Position numbers and translations under genes: made by a program. Positions 1 through 7,738 of a DNA stretch of 64,000 nt are shown piece by piece. The stretch spans positions 3,348,001 to 3,412,000 of the forward strand of contig NZ_CP017774.1 of the NCBI RefSeq assembly GCF_001857965.1. The letters run 5' to 3'. Each line of letters begins with the position of its first letter. Position 1 is the stretch's first letter. Origin of the DNA: Flavobacterium commune. GTDB taxonomy: Bacteria; Bacteroidota; Bacteroidia; Flavobacteriales; Flavobacteriaceae. The notes beneath the pieces are model-generated. The model was given only the letters and a program-made list of their open reading frames with translations. It searched no databases and was not told the origin of the DNA.

Positions 1-863
1 TCTTCGGTAGTAGCATTTCGGCTGCACATCAAAGTCATTTCTTTGGCGTGAATCGCTGGATGGCTATAAGTCAATTCTCCTTTGGATAAACCAACAAGCA
101 CAAAACGACCACCGTGAGACATGTAATTTGGGCAAGTTTCCAAAGCTCCTTTGTGTCCTGAAGCATCAAAAACAGCTGTACATAAATCGCCATTGGTGAT
201 TTTAGTGATTTCTTCAACCGTATTTTCGCCTGCTTTTACCGTATAATCCACACCGATTTTTTCTTTGGCGTAAGCCAAACGCTGCTCATTCATATCAATA
301 GCGATTACTTTGGCACCGGCAATTTGAGCCAGTTTCATAATCCCAATTCCAATAGGTCCACAACCCACTACAGCAACAGTTTCTCCTGGAACAATTGCCG
401 CTCTACGAATAGCGTGCGCACCAATTGCCAAAGGTTCTACAATAGCCATTTGGTCGTCAGATAAATTATTTGCTGGCAAAAGGATAGAGGTAGGGACTGT
501 AATTTGTTCCTGCATTCCACCATCAGTGTGAACACCCAACACTTTGATATTGGTACAACAGTTGGTTTTTCCGTTTCTACACGCAATACAAGTTCCACAA
601 CTTACATAAGGCATGATTACAACATTATCTCCAGCTTTGATTCCTCTGGAATTGTCTCCAATTTCAAGTACTGTTGAAGCCAATTCGTGTCCTAAGATTC
701 TAGGGTAGCTAAAAAAAGCCTGGTTTCCGCCATAAGCGTGTAAATCGGTTCCGCAGATTCCTACTTTGTTGATTTGTAATAAGGCTTCATTTTCTTTTCT
801 TACAGGTGCTTCTTTTTCTTTTAAGATAAATTCACCTGGTTTTTCGCAAACAATGTATTTCAT
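1..863 (-). CDS. Zinc-dependent alcohol/polyol dehydrogenase (MDR family), 3' end cut by window edge
   Basis: The reading frame opens at an ATG at 863 and runs off the window, giving about 287 residues. It is a medium-chain dehydrogenase: a GHE motif (LGHELA) for the catalytic zinc, a cluster of structural-zinc cysteines (CGTCIACRNGKTNCC), and a Rossmann nucleotide fold (VGCGPIG) ending in an acidic residue that suggests NAD rather than NADP. Known relatives oxidise sugar alcohols or sugar acids such as L-idonate, galactitol phosphate or threonine; the substrate cannot be read here. It is divergent from a LacI-type repressor gene, and an 18-bp LacI-like palindrome lies 18 bp before its start codon, so it is probably induced by a sugar-derived ligand. 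Confidence 0.88.
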   Translation of the reverse strand, partial: MKYIVCEKPGEFILKEKEAPVRKENEALLQINKVGICGTDLHAYGGNQAFFSYPRILGHELASTVLEIGDNSRGIKAGDNVVIMPYVSCGTCIACRNGKTNCCTNIKVLGVHTDGGMQEQITVPTSILLPANNLSDDQMAIVEPLAIGAHAIRRAAIVPGETVAVVGCGPIGIGIMKLAQIAGAKVIAIDMNEQRLAYAKEKIGVDYTVKAGENTVEEITKITNGDLCTAVFDASGHKGALETCPNYMSHGGRFVLVGLSKGELTYSHPAIHAKEMTLMCSRNATTE

Positions 864-880
864 TTTCTTAATTATTTTTT

Positions 881-898
881 TGTTCCAACGTTTGAACA
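881..898. promoter_or_regulatory. LacI-type operator, site 1 (dehydrogenase side)
   Basis: TGTTCCAACGTTTGAACA is an 18-bp near-perfect palindrome with the central CG typical of LacI/GalR operators. Its arms match the perfect palindrome at 961-978 at most positions. It lies between the dehydrogenase start codon and a weak minus-strand -7-like box (TATTTTTC, 903-910), where bound repressor would block transcription. Confidence 0.7.
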
Positions 899-954
899 GT
901 CCGAAAAATAAAAAACACAAATAGAGATATCTTGTGTTTTCAGTTTAAAGTAGC

Positions 955-962
955 TATTTTTG
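955..962 (+). promoter_or_regulatory. Promoter -7 box of the lacI-type gene
   Basis: TATTTTTG is an exact match to the Bacteroidota -7 consensus TAnnTTTG. It is about 30 bp before the TTG start at 993. Its last two bases overlap the palindrome at 961-978, which fits negative autoregulation. Confidence 0.55.
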
Positions 963-978
963 TTCAATCGATTGAACA
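961..978. promoter_or_regulatory. LacI-type operator, site 2 (perfect palindrome)
   Basis: TGTTCAATCGATTGAACA is its own reverse complement over 18 bp, with a central CG. It overlaps the -7 box of the repressor gene and ends 14 bp before its start codon. With the site at 881-898 it brackets the divergent promoter region; the centres are 80 bp apart, close to a whole number of helical turns, so looping by a repressor tetramer is conceivable. Confidence 0.75.
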
Positions 979-992
979 AATATAAAAACTAA

Positions 993-2021
993 TTGGAGAA
1001 TAAAAAAAAATCTACGATAAAAGATATTGCTGCTGTATTAGGTTTAACACCTTCGGCGGTTTCTAAAGCTTTGAATGATCATCCCAGAATTAGTGAAAAG
1101 ACTAAAGTCGCGGTGAAAGAAGCGGCAATTCAACTGGATTACCAGCCTAATTATTTGTCGAGTGCTTTACGCAAAGGGAAAAGTAATTTGGTTGGTGTAA
1201 TTATTCCCCGTGTCAACAGTCATTTTTTTTCTTCGGTAGTCGAAAATATCGAAAAAGTGCTCAATCTGAATGGTTACAATATCATCATGACCCAGTCGAA
1301 TGAATTGTATGCCAAAGAATGTCAGGAAATAGATACTTTATTAAAAATTCAGGTGGATGGAATTATAGCTTCTATGGCAAATGAAACGACTGATTTAGAA
1401 TACTACCAAAAAATAAAATCCAAAGGTACCCAACTTGTATTGTTTGATAGAGGTGAAGAGGAGTTAAATGTTGATTATGTAGGGATTGACGATTATAAAA
1501 GTAGCCACTTGGTTATTGATCATTTGGTTTCACAAAATTGCAAACGCATTGCACATATTGCCGGTTTTAAACACATCCGAATTTACAAAGAACGAATTCG
1601 GGGTTATAAAGATGCATTGGAGAAATCAGGATTAGCAGCTCCCGAAAATTGGATTATCGAAAGTAATTTGCGTTTGGAAGATGGTCGCCGAATTATGCAG
1701 CAATTATTGGATTCTCCCGAAAGACCCGATGCGGTTTATGTGGCTGGAGACATTGCGGCGCTTGGTGCTTTGCAAGTACTTTTAGAAAATAATATTAAAG
1801 TCCCTGAGGAAATAGCGCTGATCGGTTTTAGCGATGAGCCTTTTACTTCGTTGACGCAGCCTTCCATTTCAACCGTAAATCAGCATAGTGACCAAATTGG
1901 AAAATTAGCTGCTGAAGCTTTTTTGGAACGAATAAATAACCCCAAGAAAAAAACGATTAACCGAATCATTTTAGAGCCGGAATTGATTATTAGGCAATCT
2001 TCGAATAGGAATTTAAAATAA
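993..2021 (+). CDS. LacI/GalR family transcriptional repressor
   Basis: This 342-residue protein has the standard LacI layout. An N-terminal helix-turn-helix (about residues 8-28, containing TIKDIAAVLGLTPSAVSKAL) is followed by the hinge helix (YQPN through LRKGKSNLVG) and a periplasmic-binding-protein-like sugar-sensing domain (about 62-330, with VGVIIP, DGIIA and GFSDEP motifs). The chosen start is a TTG at 993; no ATG fits the conserved beginning of the HTH. It is divergent from the dehydrogenase and flanked by two matching palindromes, so it very likely represses that gene and itself. The inducer is unknown. Confidence 0.93.
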   Translation: MENKKKSTIKDIAAVLGLTPSAVSKALNDHPRISEKTKVAVKEAAIQLDYQPNYLSSALRKGKSNLVGVIIPRVNSHFFSSVVENIEKVLNLNGYNIIMTQSNELYAKECQEIDTLLKIQVDGIIASMANETTDLEYYQKIKSKGTQLVLFDRGEEELNVDYVGIDDYKSSHLVIDHLVSQNCKRIAHIAGFKHIRIYKERIRGYKDALEKSGLAAPENWIIESNLRLEDGRRIMQQLLDSPERPDAVYVAGDIAALGALQVLLENNIKVPEEIALIGFSDEPFTSLTQPSISTVNQHSDQIGKLAAEAFLERINNPKKKTINRIILEPELIIRQSSNRNLK

Positions 2022-2049
2022 GTCAGAAGCGCAATTGAATTTATAAAAA

Positions 2050-2119
2050 TACCGCAGATTCGCAGATCTTAACTTTTTTTCCATCATTATTTAAGAATAA
2101 AACCTGCGAATCTGTGGTA
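2050..2119. repeat. Intergenic inverted repeat, ACCGCAGATTCGCAG family
   Basis: The left arm TACCGCAGATTCGCAG (2050-2065) pairs with CTGCGAATCTGTGGTA (2104-2119) with one mismatch, around a loop of about 38 bases. The same arms recur at 63944-63987, so this is a dispersed element rather than a private terminator. The rest of the 200-bp gap is AT-rich with nothing else recognisable. Confidence 0.75.
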
Positions 2120-2222
2120 AAAATATTTTACAATTTTAGAGCAGGAATAGTAAATTTTGATTCAAAAATATAAGGTGTTATTTGACTTTATATGATAAAA
2201 TAAACAAGCTGTTTTATTGATT

Positions 2223-2960
2223 TTAAGGATTTTGTCTTGCTTTTATTCGTATTCTGTCTAACTCCAAACTCAATTGATTGCGCTCATTTTCAAGGGAATC
2301 AATATTGTTTTTTAGTTGATTAATATTTGTTTGAACAAGGTTGATTTCTTTATTTTTTTCATCGGCTGTTCTAAAAAACTGAAATTCATTTGCTTTTGTT
2401 AGTCTGTTTTTAGCGTCTTCTAAAAGAGTTTGGTTTTCAATCTGTTTGATTCGAATTTCAGAAAGCCTTGTATTGATGGTTTCTTTTCTTTCTTTGACAA
2501 GTCGTTCCGCTTCAAGTTTTTCCTGTTCTGCTAAACGTAGTTTTTGTTCCTGAATTTCTTTTTCCTGTAATTGAAATTGTCGATTTTCTTTCTCGGTTTT
2601 ATCGTTTTTATGTTCAAAATCGATTCTTCTGTTTTCTTGTAAAATAGTTAAAAACACACTCCCTATAATTAATACCAGAAATAATGACGCAATGTAAAAG
2701 GTGTTTTTGCGTAATCCCATAATCTTGGAATTTTTTATTTTCTTTTTCGGTGTTGGAGCAGTAGTTGGCGGTACTGCCTGAAAAGGAGGTGGGGTAACTT
2801 TTAAAATAGCCTGTAATTCCTCTATTTCTCCAGCTGTTTTCCAGTCGGGCATTCCTGAAAACCATACAGGTGTTGATGCTGTAATTTGTTTGATTTGCAA
2901 TTCGGCTATATCAAAAGGCCCGCTGCTTTCGATACCGTTATGTAAATAATATTTTTTCAT
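2223..2960 (-). CDS. GYF_2 (DUF4339) domain membrane protein with coiled coil
   Basis: The protein has 245 residues. Residues 1-55 resemble the GYF_2/DUF4339 domain: an opening KKYYLHNG, a GPF step and the typical VWFSGMPDW near residues 32-40. A proline-rich linker follows, then one transmembrane segment (about 87-106), then a long charged coiled coil to the C-terminus rich in E, K, Q and R. The topology suggests a cytoplasmic or periplasmic coiled coil anchored by a single helix. GYF-like domains usually bind proline-rich peptides; no partner can be inferred. A strong stop and separate flanks suggest a single-gene unit. Confidence 0.7.
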   Translation of the reverse strand: MKKYYLHNGIESSGPFDIAELQIKQITASTPVWFSGMPDWKTAGEIEELQAILKVTPPPFQAVPPTTAPTPKKKIKNSKIMGLRKNTFYIASLFLVLIIGSVFLTILQENRRIDFEHKNDKTEKENRQFQLQEKEIQEQKLRLAEQEKLEAERLVKERKETINTRLSEIRIKQIENQTLLEDAKNRLTKANEFQFFRTADEKNKEINLVQTNINQLKNNIDSLENERNQLSLELDRIRIKARQNP

Positions 2961-3096
2961 TACGATTAACTGATGTCTGATTTTATGAATTAAAACTAAC
3001 TTTTTTGAAAAATAGTATAATAATCAATTAAGTTAGCTTTTGCGAAGTTATTAAAGTTTAATGAGTTCCCGAAATTGATTTTTTTCTAAAAATATT

Positions 3097-3654
3097 TTAA
3101 TAGTACAGTCTGAAATCGAGTAATTTGCAGGCTTCGTAATGTTTTTGATGTAATTCTTCTACAATTTCTACAACATCATCTTCTTCCTGACACAAATTAA
3201 AAAAAGCGACGTCGAGTTTAATACTGGCCATGTTGGGCGGTAATGCTCTTCCGTAACCTGAAATGGCTTTGGCTCCGGTAACATCAAGGAAATATTGGGC
3301 TTCTTCTTCGATTAAATCCAAGGCTTTCAAATTGGCAAAGTGAATAATTTTGCCTTTTAATTTTCCTTCAAATAATTCGGCAATTTCTTCTAAACTGTAG
3401 TAATAGTCATGAAGACAAATATTGTTTTCCTGTCCCGGCATGACCAAATAGATAATTTTATAATCTTTGAAATTATGATCATCATAAAGCAAAGCTCCTA
3501 AGCTTTCTTCCAGTCCTTCGATGGTGTCGCAGCTTTTATAAATACTGTTTATTTGGTATTCAAGGGCTAGATTTTCAAGGTTTTTAATAACGGGAGTATC
3601 CATGAGAATTTCTATATCGGCTACGGCTTCCAGACAAAAAATAAAGTTTTTCAT
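3097..3654 (-). CDS. Conserved hypothetical protein, possibly DUF6642 family
   Basis: A 185-residue acidic, soluble protein without signal peptide or membrane segment. Its pattern (FIFCLE at the start, KIIYLVMPGQ, KGKIIHFANL, DVTGAKAISGYG) resembles from memory the DUF6642 group, whose function is unknown; the assignment is tentative. An exact TAnnTTTG box lies at 3694-3701, about 40 bp upstream, supporting transcription as an independent gene. Confidence 0.6.
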   Translation of the reverse strand: MKNFIFCLEAVADIEILMDTPVIKNLENLALEYQINSIYKSCDTIEGLEESLGALLYDDHNFKDYKIIYLVMPGQENNICLHDYYYSLEEIAELFEGKLKGKIIHFANLKALDLIEEEAQYFLDVTGAKAISGYGRALPPNMASIKLDVAFFNLCQEEDDVVEIVEELHQKHYEACKLLDFRLYY

Positions 3655-3693
3655 GAGTAATGTAAATGCAATTTAGCTTGGCTTTGGTCTTCG

Positions 3694-3701
3694 CAAAAAT
3701 A
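3694..3701 (-). promoter_or_regulatory. -7 promoter box upstream of the 3097-3654 gene
   Basis: On the minus strand the bases read TATTTTTG, an exact TAnnTTTG match, 39 bp before the start codon at 3654. No clear -33 TTTG is seen at the expected distance, so confidence is moderate. Confidence 0.45.
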
Positions 3702-3766
3702 GTTTTTTTATGGCTTTAATATAGTATTGAGGTGATTTATACTTTTTTCAAAACGATATATAAAAA

Positions 3767-3797
3767 AGAAAGACTAATCCTTTCGGTTAGTCTTTCT
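3767..3797. terminator. Rho-independent-type hairpin, possibly bidirectional
   Basis: AGAAAGACTAA (3767-3777) pairs perfectly with TTAGTCTTTCT (3787-3797) around a 9-base loop, and T-rich sequence follows on both strands. The nearest gene that could end here is the histidine-kinase-like gene on the minus strand, whose stop is about 580 bp upstream. The hairpin may therefore serve an unrecognised or decayed transcript between them. Confidence 0.65.
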
Positions 3798-4379
3798 CTT
3801 TTATAGCCTATCTTATTTTTGGACAAACTATAATGTATTTAACAATAGGAAACTATTTTAGTTTCTCGTTTACCGTTCTTTCTTTATCTTTTTTTAACCT
3901 CAAAATGATATTTGGAATCTCATTTTGCATTAAAACCTTTGGTAGTAGCAGTTTCTTTGGATTTTACGCATTCATTTTAATGACTTTTTTTGTCTCGTAT
4001 AGTAATCCAACTTTTTACCTTTGGTGCTACTTTGAGTAAATTCTAATATAATTCAGGGTTTCCCTGCTGGGCTCTTTTCTTCCGAAGTTTAAATTTAGTA
4101 ACGTACAAAAAAGAGTGATAAAGCTTGTTGTTTTTTTCAATAATCTTTTTTTAGGTTAATAAATCAGTTTAAAACTCGCGAGTTAGCCTGTATTGTAAAT
4201 ATTTGACCAATTCCTGAACTAACTATGCCTAAAATTAATAAAAAAAAGTTTTCAGCTTTCAAAAAAATATCATTATTCGATAAATTTTAACACTATCAAA
4301 GGATTAACGGGAGAAGGATTACTGCAATCGGAATTGGAGTTGAAATAAAGAAAAATAAGTTGTTAGAATTATTCTGAGA
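3798..4379. other. Gene-poor stretch; possible decayed sequence
   Basis: No convincing gene. On the minus strand, short reading segments in different frames (for example one with QNEIPNIILRLKKDKERTVN near 3850-3930) look protein-like but are broken by stops. On the plus strand a 21-codon frame starts at 4225 (MPKINKKKFSAFKKISLFDK) and stops at 4290. No tRNA or known RNA motif is visible. It may be a remnant of a lost minus-strand gene that ended at the hairpin at 3767-3797. Confidence 0.35.
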
Positions 4380-5228
4380 CTAATTTTCAGACGAACGTAT
4401 TTTTTCTGATTTGGAAACAATTTCCTGAATAATTTGGTCTAATTCATTGCTGGAAACGACAATATTATCGATTAGAAATGTTTTTTCTTCTTCTGTATTA
4501 TCGTTTTCTTTCAAAAGATTGGTTATTGCCATTAATCTGGACAATGGTGTTCTCACCACATGTGATTGTATCCAGGTAATTTCTTTTAAAACCTCATTTT
4601 GTTTTTCGATTTTTTTAGTGTGTTTGATGTTGTTTTTAAAACTTTCGTCAAGACCATGGAATAATTTAGGAACAAGTGAACAAACTAAAAAGCTCAGGAA
4701 AATCAAATTTGAAAAAACCGCAAAAAGTTCGCTTGATTTAAAGTTGATATTGTGAGGTGGAGTCATCTCAAGATAATATAAGAGAATGTAAAAAATAGAA
4801 ATATAGATATTGAAAAGAGCTGGAGCGTATTGGTTTTTAAAAGTATAAATAAAAGTAGCTAAAAAACAGGCGGCAAGTAGATACAGTGTGCTATTTAATC
4901 CTACATAATAAATGAGAAAAGAACTTAAGGTATATACAGTTCCAATGAATAAAAGTTTGCGTTGTTTTATTTTGATTCCTTTTTTAATTCCTGTAAAAAT
5001 AGCCAGCAAAACCGAAAATATATCCACTATAACCATCAGATAAAGTTTTTCTTCAAAAGCCCAAATCAGCGAGGGAATCAAGGCAATAACACTTAACGGA
5101 ATGATGTAGATTATGGTATTTGAAAACATATCATCACGCCAATATTTTAAATCTTTATTCTCCTGAGAAGAGAGCAAGATGTTGTTTTTAACAATTGAAG
5201 TATAAGTATTCCATATTTTCATAATCAA
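4380..5228 (-). CDS. Multi-pass membrane protein with HisKA-like box but no kinase ATPase domain
   Basis: The protein has 282 residues. The first two thirds carry about six or seven transmembrane helices (residues ~35-190). A short coiled linker leads to a histidine-kinase dimerisation box with SHVVRTPLSRL, the candidate phospho-acceptor being His223. The protein ends 59 residues later, so the HATPase_c domain (N, G1 and G2 boxes) is absent, and no such domain is encoded in any frame downstream. From memory, flavobacterial proteins that end shortly after an SHxxRxPLxR box are not rare, so this may be a natural short form, perhaps a phosphotransfer or dimerisation partner, rather than a truncation. 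Confidence 0.65.
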   Translation of the reverse strand: MIMKIWNTYTSIVKNNILLSSQENKDLKYWRDDMFSNTIIYIIPLSVIALIPSLIWAFEEKLYLMVIVDIFSVLLAIFTGIKKGIKIKQRKLLFIGTVYTLSSFLIYYVGLNSTLYLLAACFLATFIYTFKNQYAPALFNIYISIFYILLYYLEMTPPHNINFKSSELFAVFSNLIFLSFLVCSLVPKLFHGLDESFKNNIKHTKKIEKQNEVLKEITWIQSHVVRTPLSRLMAITNLLKENDNTEEEKTFLIDNIVVSSNELDQIIQEIVSKSEKIRSSEN

Positions 5229-5441
5229 ATAGTGTTTTTGTATGTTGAAGGAACTACTGTAAATATAAAAAAATAAAGTAATAAAATACTTATTTTAAGT
5301 TGGTGATTTATTGGTTAGTATTTTGTTTTGTAGATTCTGCTTTTGAGTTAATAATTCTTTTTTTAGGCTAAATAAAGGATAGCATAGATAAAGTGTAAAA
5401 AATGATTTATTTTTACGCTAAAATAATTTAAGCCCTTTAGA

Positions 5442-6272
5442 ATGGATTGGATAACAGTAAAAGAATACGAAGATATCACTTATAAAAAATGCAACGGTGT
5501 TGCCCGAATAGCTTTCAACAGGCCTAACGTGAGAAATGCTTTCAGACCTAAAACAACTTCAGAACTTTTAGATGCCTTTCATGATGCGCAGGAAGATACT
5601 TCAATAGGTGTGGTTATGCTTTCTGCTGAAGGACCAAGTACTAAAGACGGGGTTTGGTCTTTTTGTAGTGGAGGTGATCAAAAAGCACGCGGACACCAAG
5701 GTTATGTTGGGGAAGACGGTTACCATCGATTGAATATTTTAGATGTACAACGATTGATCCGTTTTATGCCAAAAGCGGTTATTGCAGTAGTTCCGGGTTG
5801 GGCTGTAGGCGGCGGACATAGCTTACACGTGGTTTGCGATATGACTTTAGCAAGTAAAGAACACGCTATTTTTAAACAAACCGATGCCGATGTAACCAGT
5901 TTTGACGGAGGTTACGGTTCTGCTTATCTGGCTAAAATGGTGGGACAGAAAAAAGCACGCGAAATTTTCTTCTTAGGACGTAATTATTCGGCTCAGGAAG
6001 CGTTTGAAATGGGAATGGTAAATGCTGTGGTTCCACATGACGAATTAGAAGCAACAGCTTACGAATGGGCACAGGAAATATTGGCTAAATCGCCAACATC
6101 AATCAAAATGCTGAAATTTGCGATGAACCTTACTGATGACGGAATGGTAGGACAACAGGTTTTTGCCGGAGAAGCTACAAGATTAGCTTATATGACTGAA
6201 GAAGCTAAGGAAGGAAGAAATGCTTTCCTTGAAAAAAGAAAACCGAATTTTGAAAAGAAATGGTTGCCGTAG
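5442..6272 (+). CDS. menB: 1,4-dihydroxy-2-naphthoyl-CoA synthase (MenB)
   Basis: This crotonase-fold enzyme closes the second ring of the menaquinone head group, turning o-succinylbenzoyl-CoA into dihydroxynaphthoyl-CoA. The 276 residues include FCSGGDQ (74-80), GWAVGGGHSLH (119-129) and SFDGGYGS (153-160), all diagnostic of MenB. In QTDAD (146-150) an Asp takes the place of the Gly that binds bicarbonate in the E. coli enzyme, placing it with the bicarbonate-independent (Mycobacterium-like) type. It is followed after 125 bp by menA; the gap is filled by complementary heptamer repeat arms. menC lies farther along on the same strand. Confidence 0.96.
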   Translation: MDWITVKEYEDITYKKCNGVARIAFNRPNVRNAFRPKTTSELLDAFHDAQEDTSIGVVMLSAEGPSTKDGVWSFCSGGDQKARGHQGYVGEDGYHRLNILDVQRLIRFMPKAVIAVVPGWAVGGGHSLHVVCDMTLASKEHAIFKQTDADVTSFDGGYGSAYLAKMVGQKKAREIFFLGRNYSAQEAFEMGMVNAVVPHDELEATAYEWAQEILAKSPTSIKMLKFAMNLTDDGMVGQQVFAGEATRLAYMTEEAKEGRNAFLEKRKPNFEKKWLP

Positions 6273-6397
6273 GAAGTGGGGAGTTAGAAGTGGGAAGAAG
6301 GAAGTTTTTTAATGAATAATTTTTACCCGATTAAAATAACCTCTAACCTCAAATTTCTAACCTCTAATCTCAAATTTCTAATCTCTAACTTTTTAAC
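6273..6397. repeat. Heptamer repeat arms between menB and menA
   Basis: Directly after the menB stop a purine-rich arm (GAAGTGGGGAGTTAGAAGTG, about 6273-6306) appears. Before the menA ATG comes a complementary pyrimidine-rich array of 7-base units (TAACCTC, AAATTTC, TAATCTC and so on, 6340-6397). The two arms can pair, giving a long imperfect hairpin between the cistrons. Confidence 0.75.
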
Positions 6398-7360
6398 ATG
6401 AAACACTGGATTGAAGCCGCAAGATTGCGCACCTTACCTTTGTCTGTATCAGGAATTATCGTAGGAAGTATGTATGCTCTGGCACATCCTACCGATGAAA
6501 TATTAACACCTACCGAAGTTTTTAACTGGAGACTTTTTGGCTTTGCTATATTAACAACTTTAGGATTGCAAATTCTTTCCAATTTTGCCAATGATTATGG
6601 TGATGGAATGAAAGGAACCGATAATGAAGACCGAATAGGGCCTAAACGTGCCATTCAGAGTGGTGTGATTACGCCTGCCGCGATGAAGCGTGCTATTATT
6701 ATCACTTCTTTTTTGACCTTGCTTTCGGCAATGGCATTGATTTATTATGCTTTTAGAGATACTAATTTATTCTATTCGTTATTCTATCTTGTTTTAGGGA
6801 TTTTAGCCATTTTATCGGCTATTCGTTATACCGTTGGAAATACCGCTTATGGTTACCGTGGTTATGGTGACTTGTTTGTATTCGTGTTTTTCGGATTGGT
6901 AAGTACCTTAGGAGTGAACTTTTTGTATTCCAAGCAATTAGATTTGGAATTGATTTTGCCGGCCATGGCTATTGGTTTTTTAAGTGTAGGTGTTTTGAAT
7001 TTGAACAATATGCGCGATGAAGCTTCTGATAAAAAGGCAGGGAAAAATACCATTGTGGTAAAAATTGGTGGAGCAAAAGCTAAAAAATACCATTACTTTT
7101 TAATTGGTGGTGCGATGGTTTTGACTTTGGTATTTGCAATTATAAGTGAGTTTAAATTTGATCAATACCTGTTTTTGTTGGCTTATATTCCTTTAACTAA
7201 ACATTTAATTACGGTTTCTAAAAATCAAGAACCTAAAGAATTAGATCCCGAGTTAAAAAAATTAGCCTTAAGTACTTTTGCACTTGCTGTTTTATTGTCT
7301 TTGTGTATGATTTACTTTTTTTCAGATATAGTTGTGAATGCTTTTTTAGGCGGAAGATAA
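6398..7360 (+). CDS. menA: 1,4-dihydroxy-2-naphthoate polyprenyltransferase (MenA)
   Basis: An integral membrane UbiA-type prenyltransferase of 320 residues that attaches the polyprenyl tail to dihydroxynaphthoate, giving demethylmenaquinone. Visible signatures are the first Asp-rich site NFANDYGDGMKGTD (about 66-79), the IGPKRAIQSG segment that follows, and the second site NLNNMRDEASDKKAGKNT (about 201-218), with about eight or nine hydrophobic helices. It lies downstream of menB on the same strand, consistent with a men operon supplying menaquinone to the cbb3-containing respiratory chain encoded further on. Confidence 0.95.
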   Translation: MKHWIEAARLRTLPLSVSGIIVGSMYALAHPTDEILTPTEVFNWRLFGFAILTTLGLQILSNFANDYGDGMKGTDNEDRIGPKRAIQSGVITPAAMKRAIIITSFLTLLSAMALIYYAFRDTNLFYSLFYLVLGILAILSAIRYTVGNTAYGYRGYGDLFVFVFFGLVSTLGVNFLYSKQLDLELILPAMAIGFLSVGVLNLNNMRDEASDKKAGKNTIVVKIGGAKAKKYHYFLIGGAMVLTLVFAIISEFKFDQYLFLLAYIPLTKHLITVSKNQEPKELDPELKKLALSTFALAVLLSLCMIYFFSDIVVNAFLGGR

Positions 7361-7738
7361 GTTGGTTCTTAGTCCTCAGTCCTTAGCGACAATAAATAGT
7401 AAAAATAAAAAGTGAATTGGGATTAGTGATTGTAAATTAGATACAGGGATTCTATACCCATTGAACTTCCAAGATTGGAGTTTACCAATCGCTAAAGACT
7501 AAGAACTAAGAACTAAGAACTAAGAACTAAGAACTAAGGACTAAGGACTAAGAACTAAGGACTAAGAACTAAGGACTAAGAACTAAGGACTAAGAACTAA
7601 GGACTAAGAACTAAGGACTAAGAACTAAGGACTAAGAACTAAGGACTAAGAACTAAGAACTAAGGACTAAGAACTAAGGACTAAGAACTAAGGACTAATT
7701 ACTATTCACTAGTTACTCATCACTCAAAAAAAATAAAA
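7361..7738. repeat. Large heptamer tandem array (CTAAGAA/CTAAGGA), about 29 regular units
   Basis: From 7492 to 7694 the sequence is 29 consecutive 7-base units, mostly alternating CTAAGAA and CTAAGGA. Five more degenerate units (CTAATTA, CTATTCA, CTAGTTA, CTCATCA, CTCAAAA) run to 7729, ten bases before the next ATG. A complementary arm (GGTTCTTAGTCCTCAGTCCTT) follows the menA stop at 7363-7383. The region between arms (7390-7490) is AT-rich with no gene. Confidence 0.95.

Noticed and set aside
3833..4039. Plus-strand 68-codon frame
   Set aside because: Phe/Ser/Leu-rich shadow of AT-rich DNA, no ribosome site or homology; begins at no promoter.
4225..4290. 21-codon peptide gene (bacteriocin- or graspetide-like)
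   Set aside because: No double-Gly leader, no maturation enzymes nearby and no clear ribosome site; kept only as part of the gene-poor region note.
7492..7698. CRISPR array
   Set aside because: Units are 7 bp contiguous tandem repeats without spacers and without cas genes nearby.
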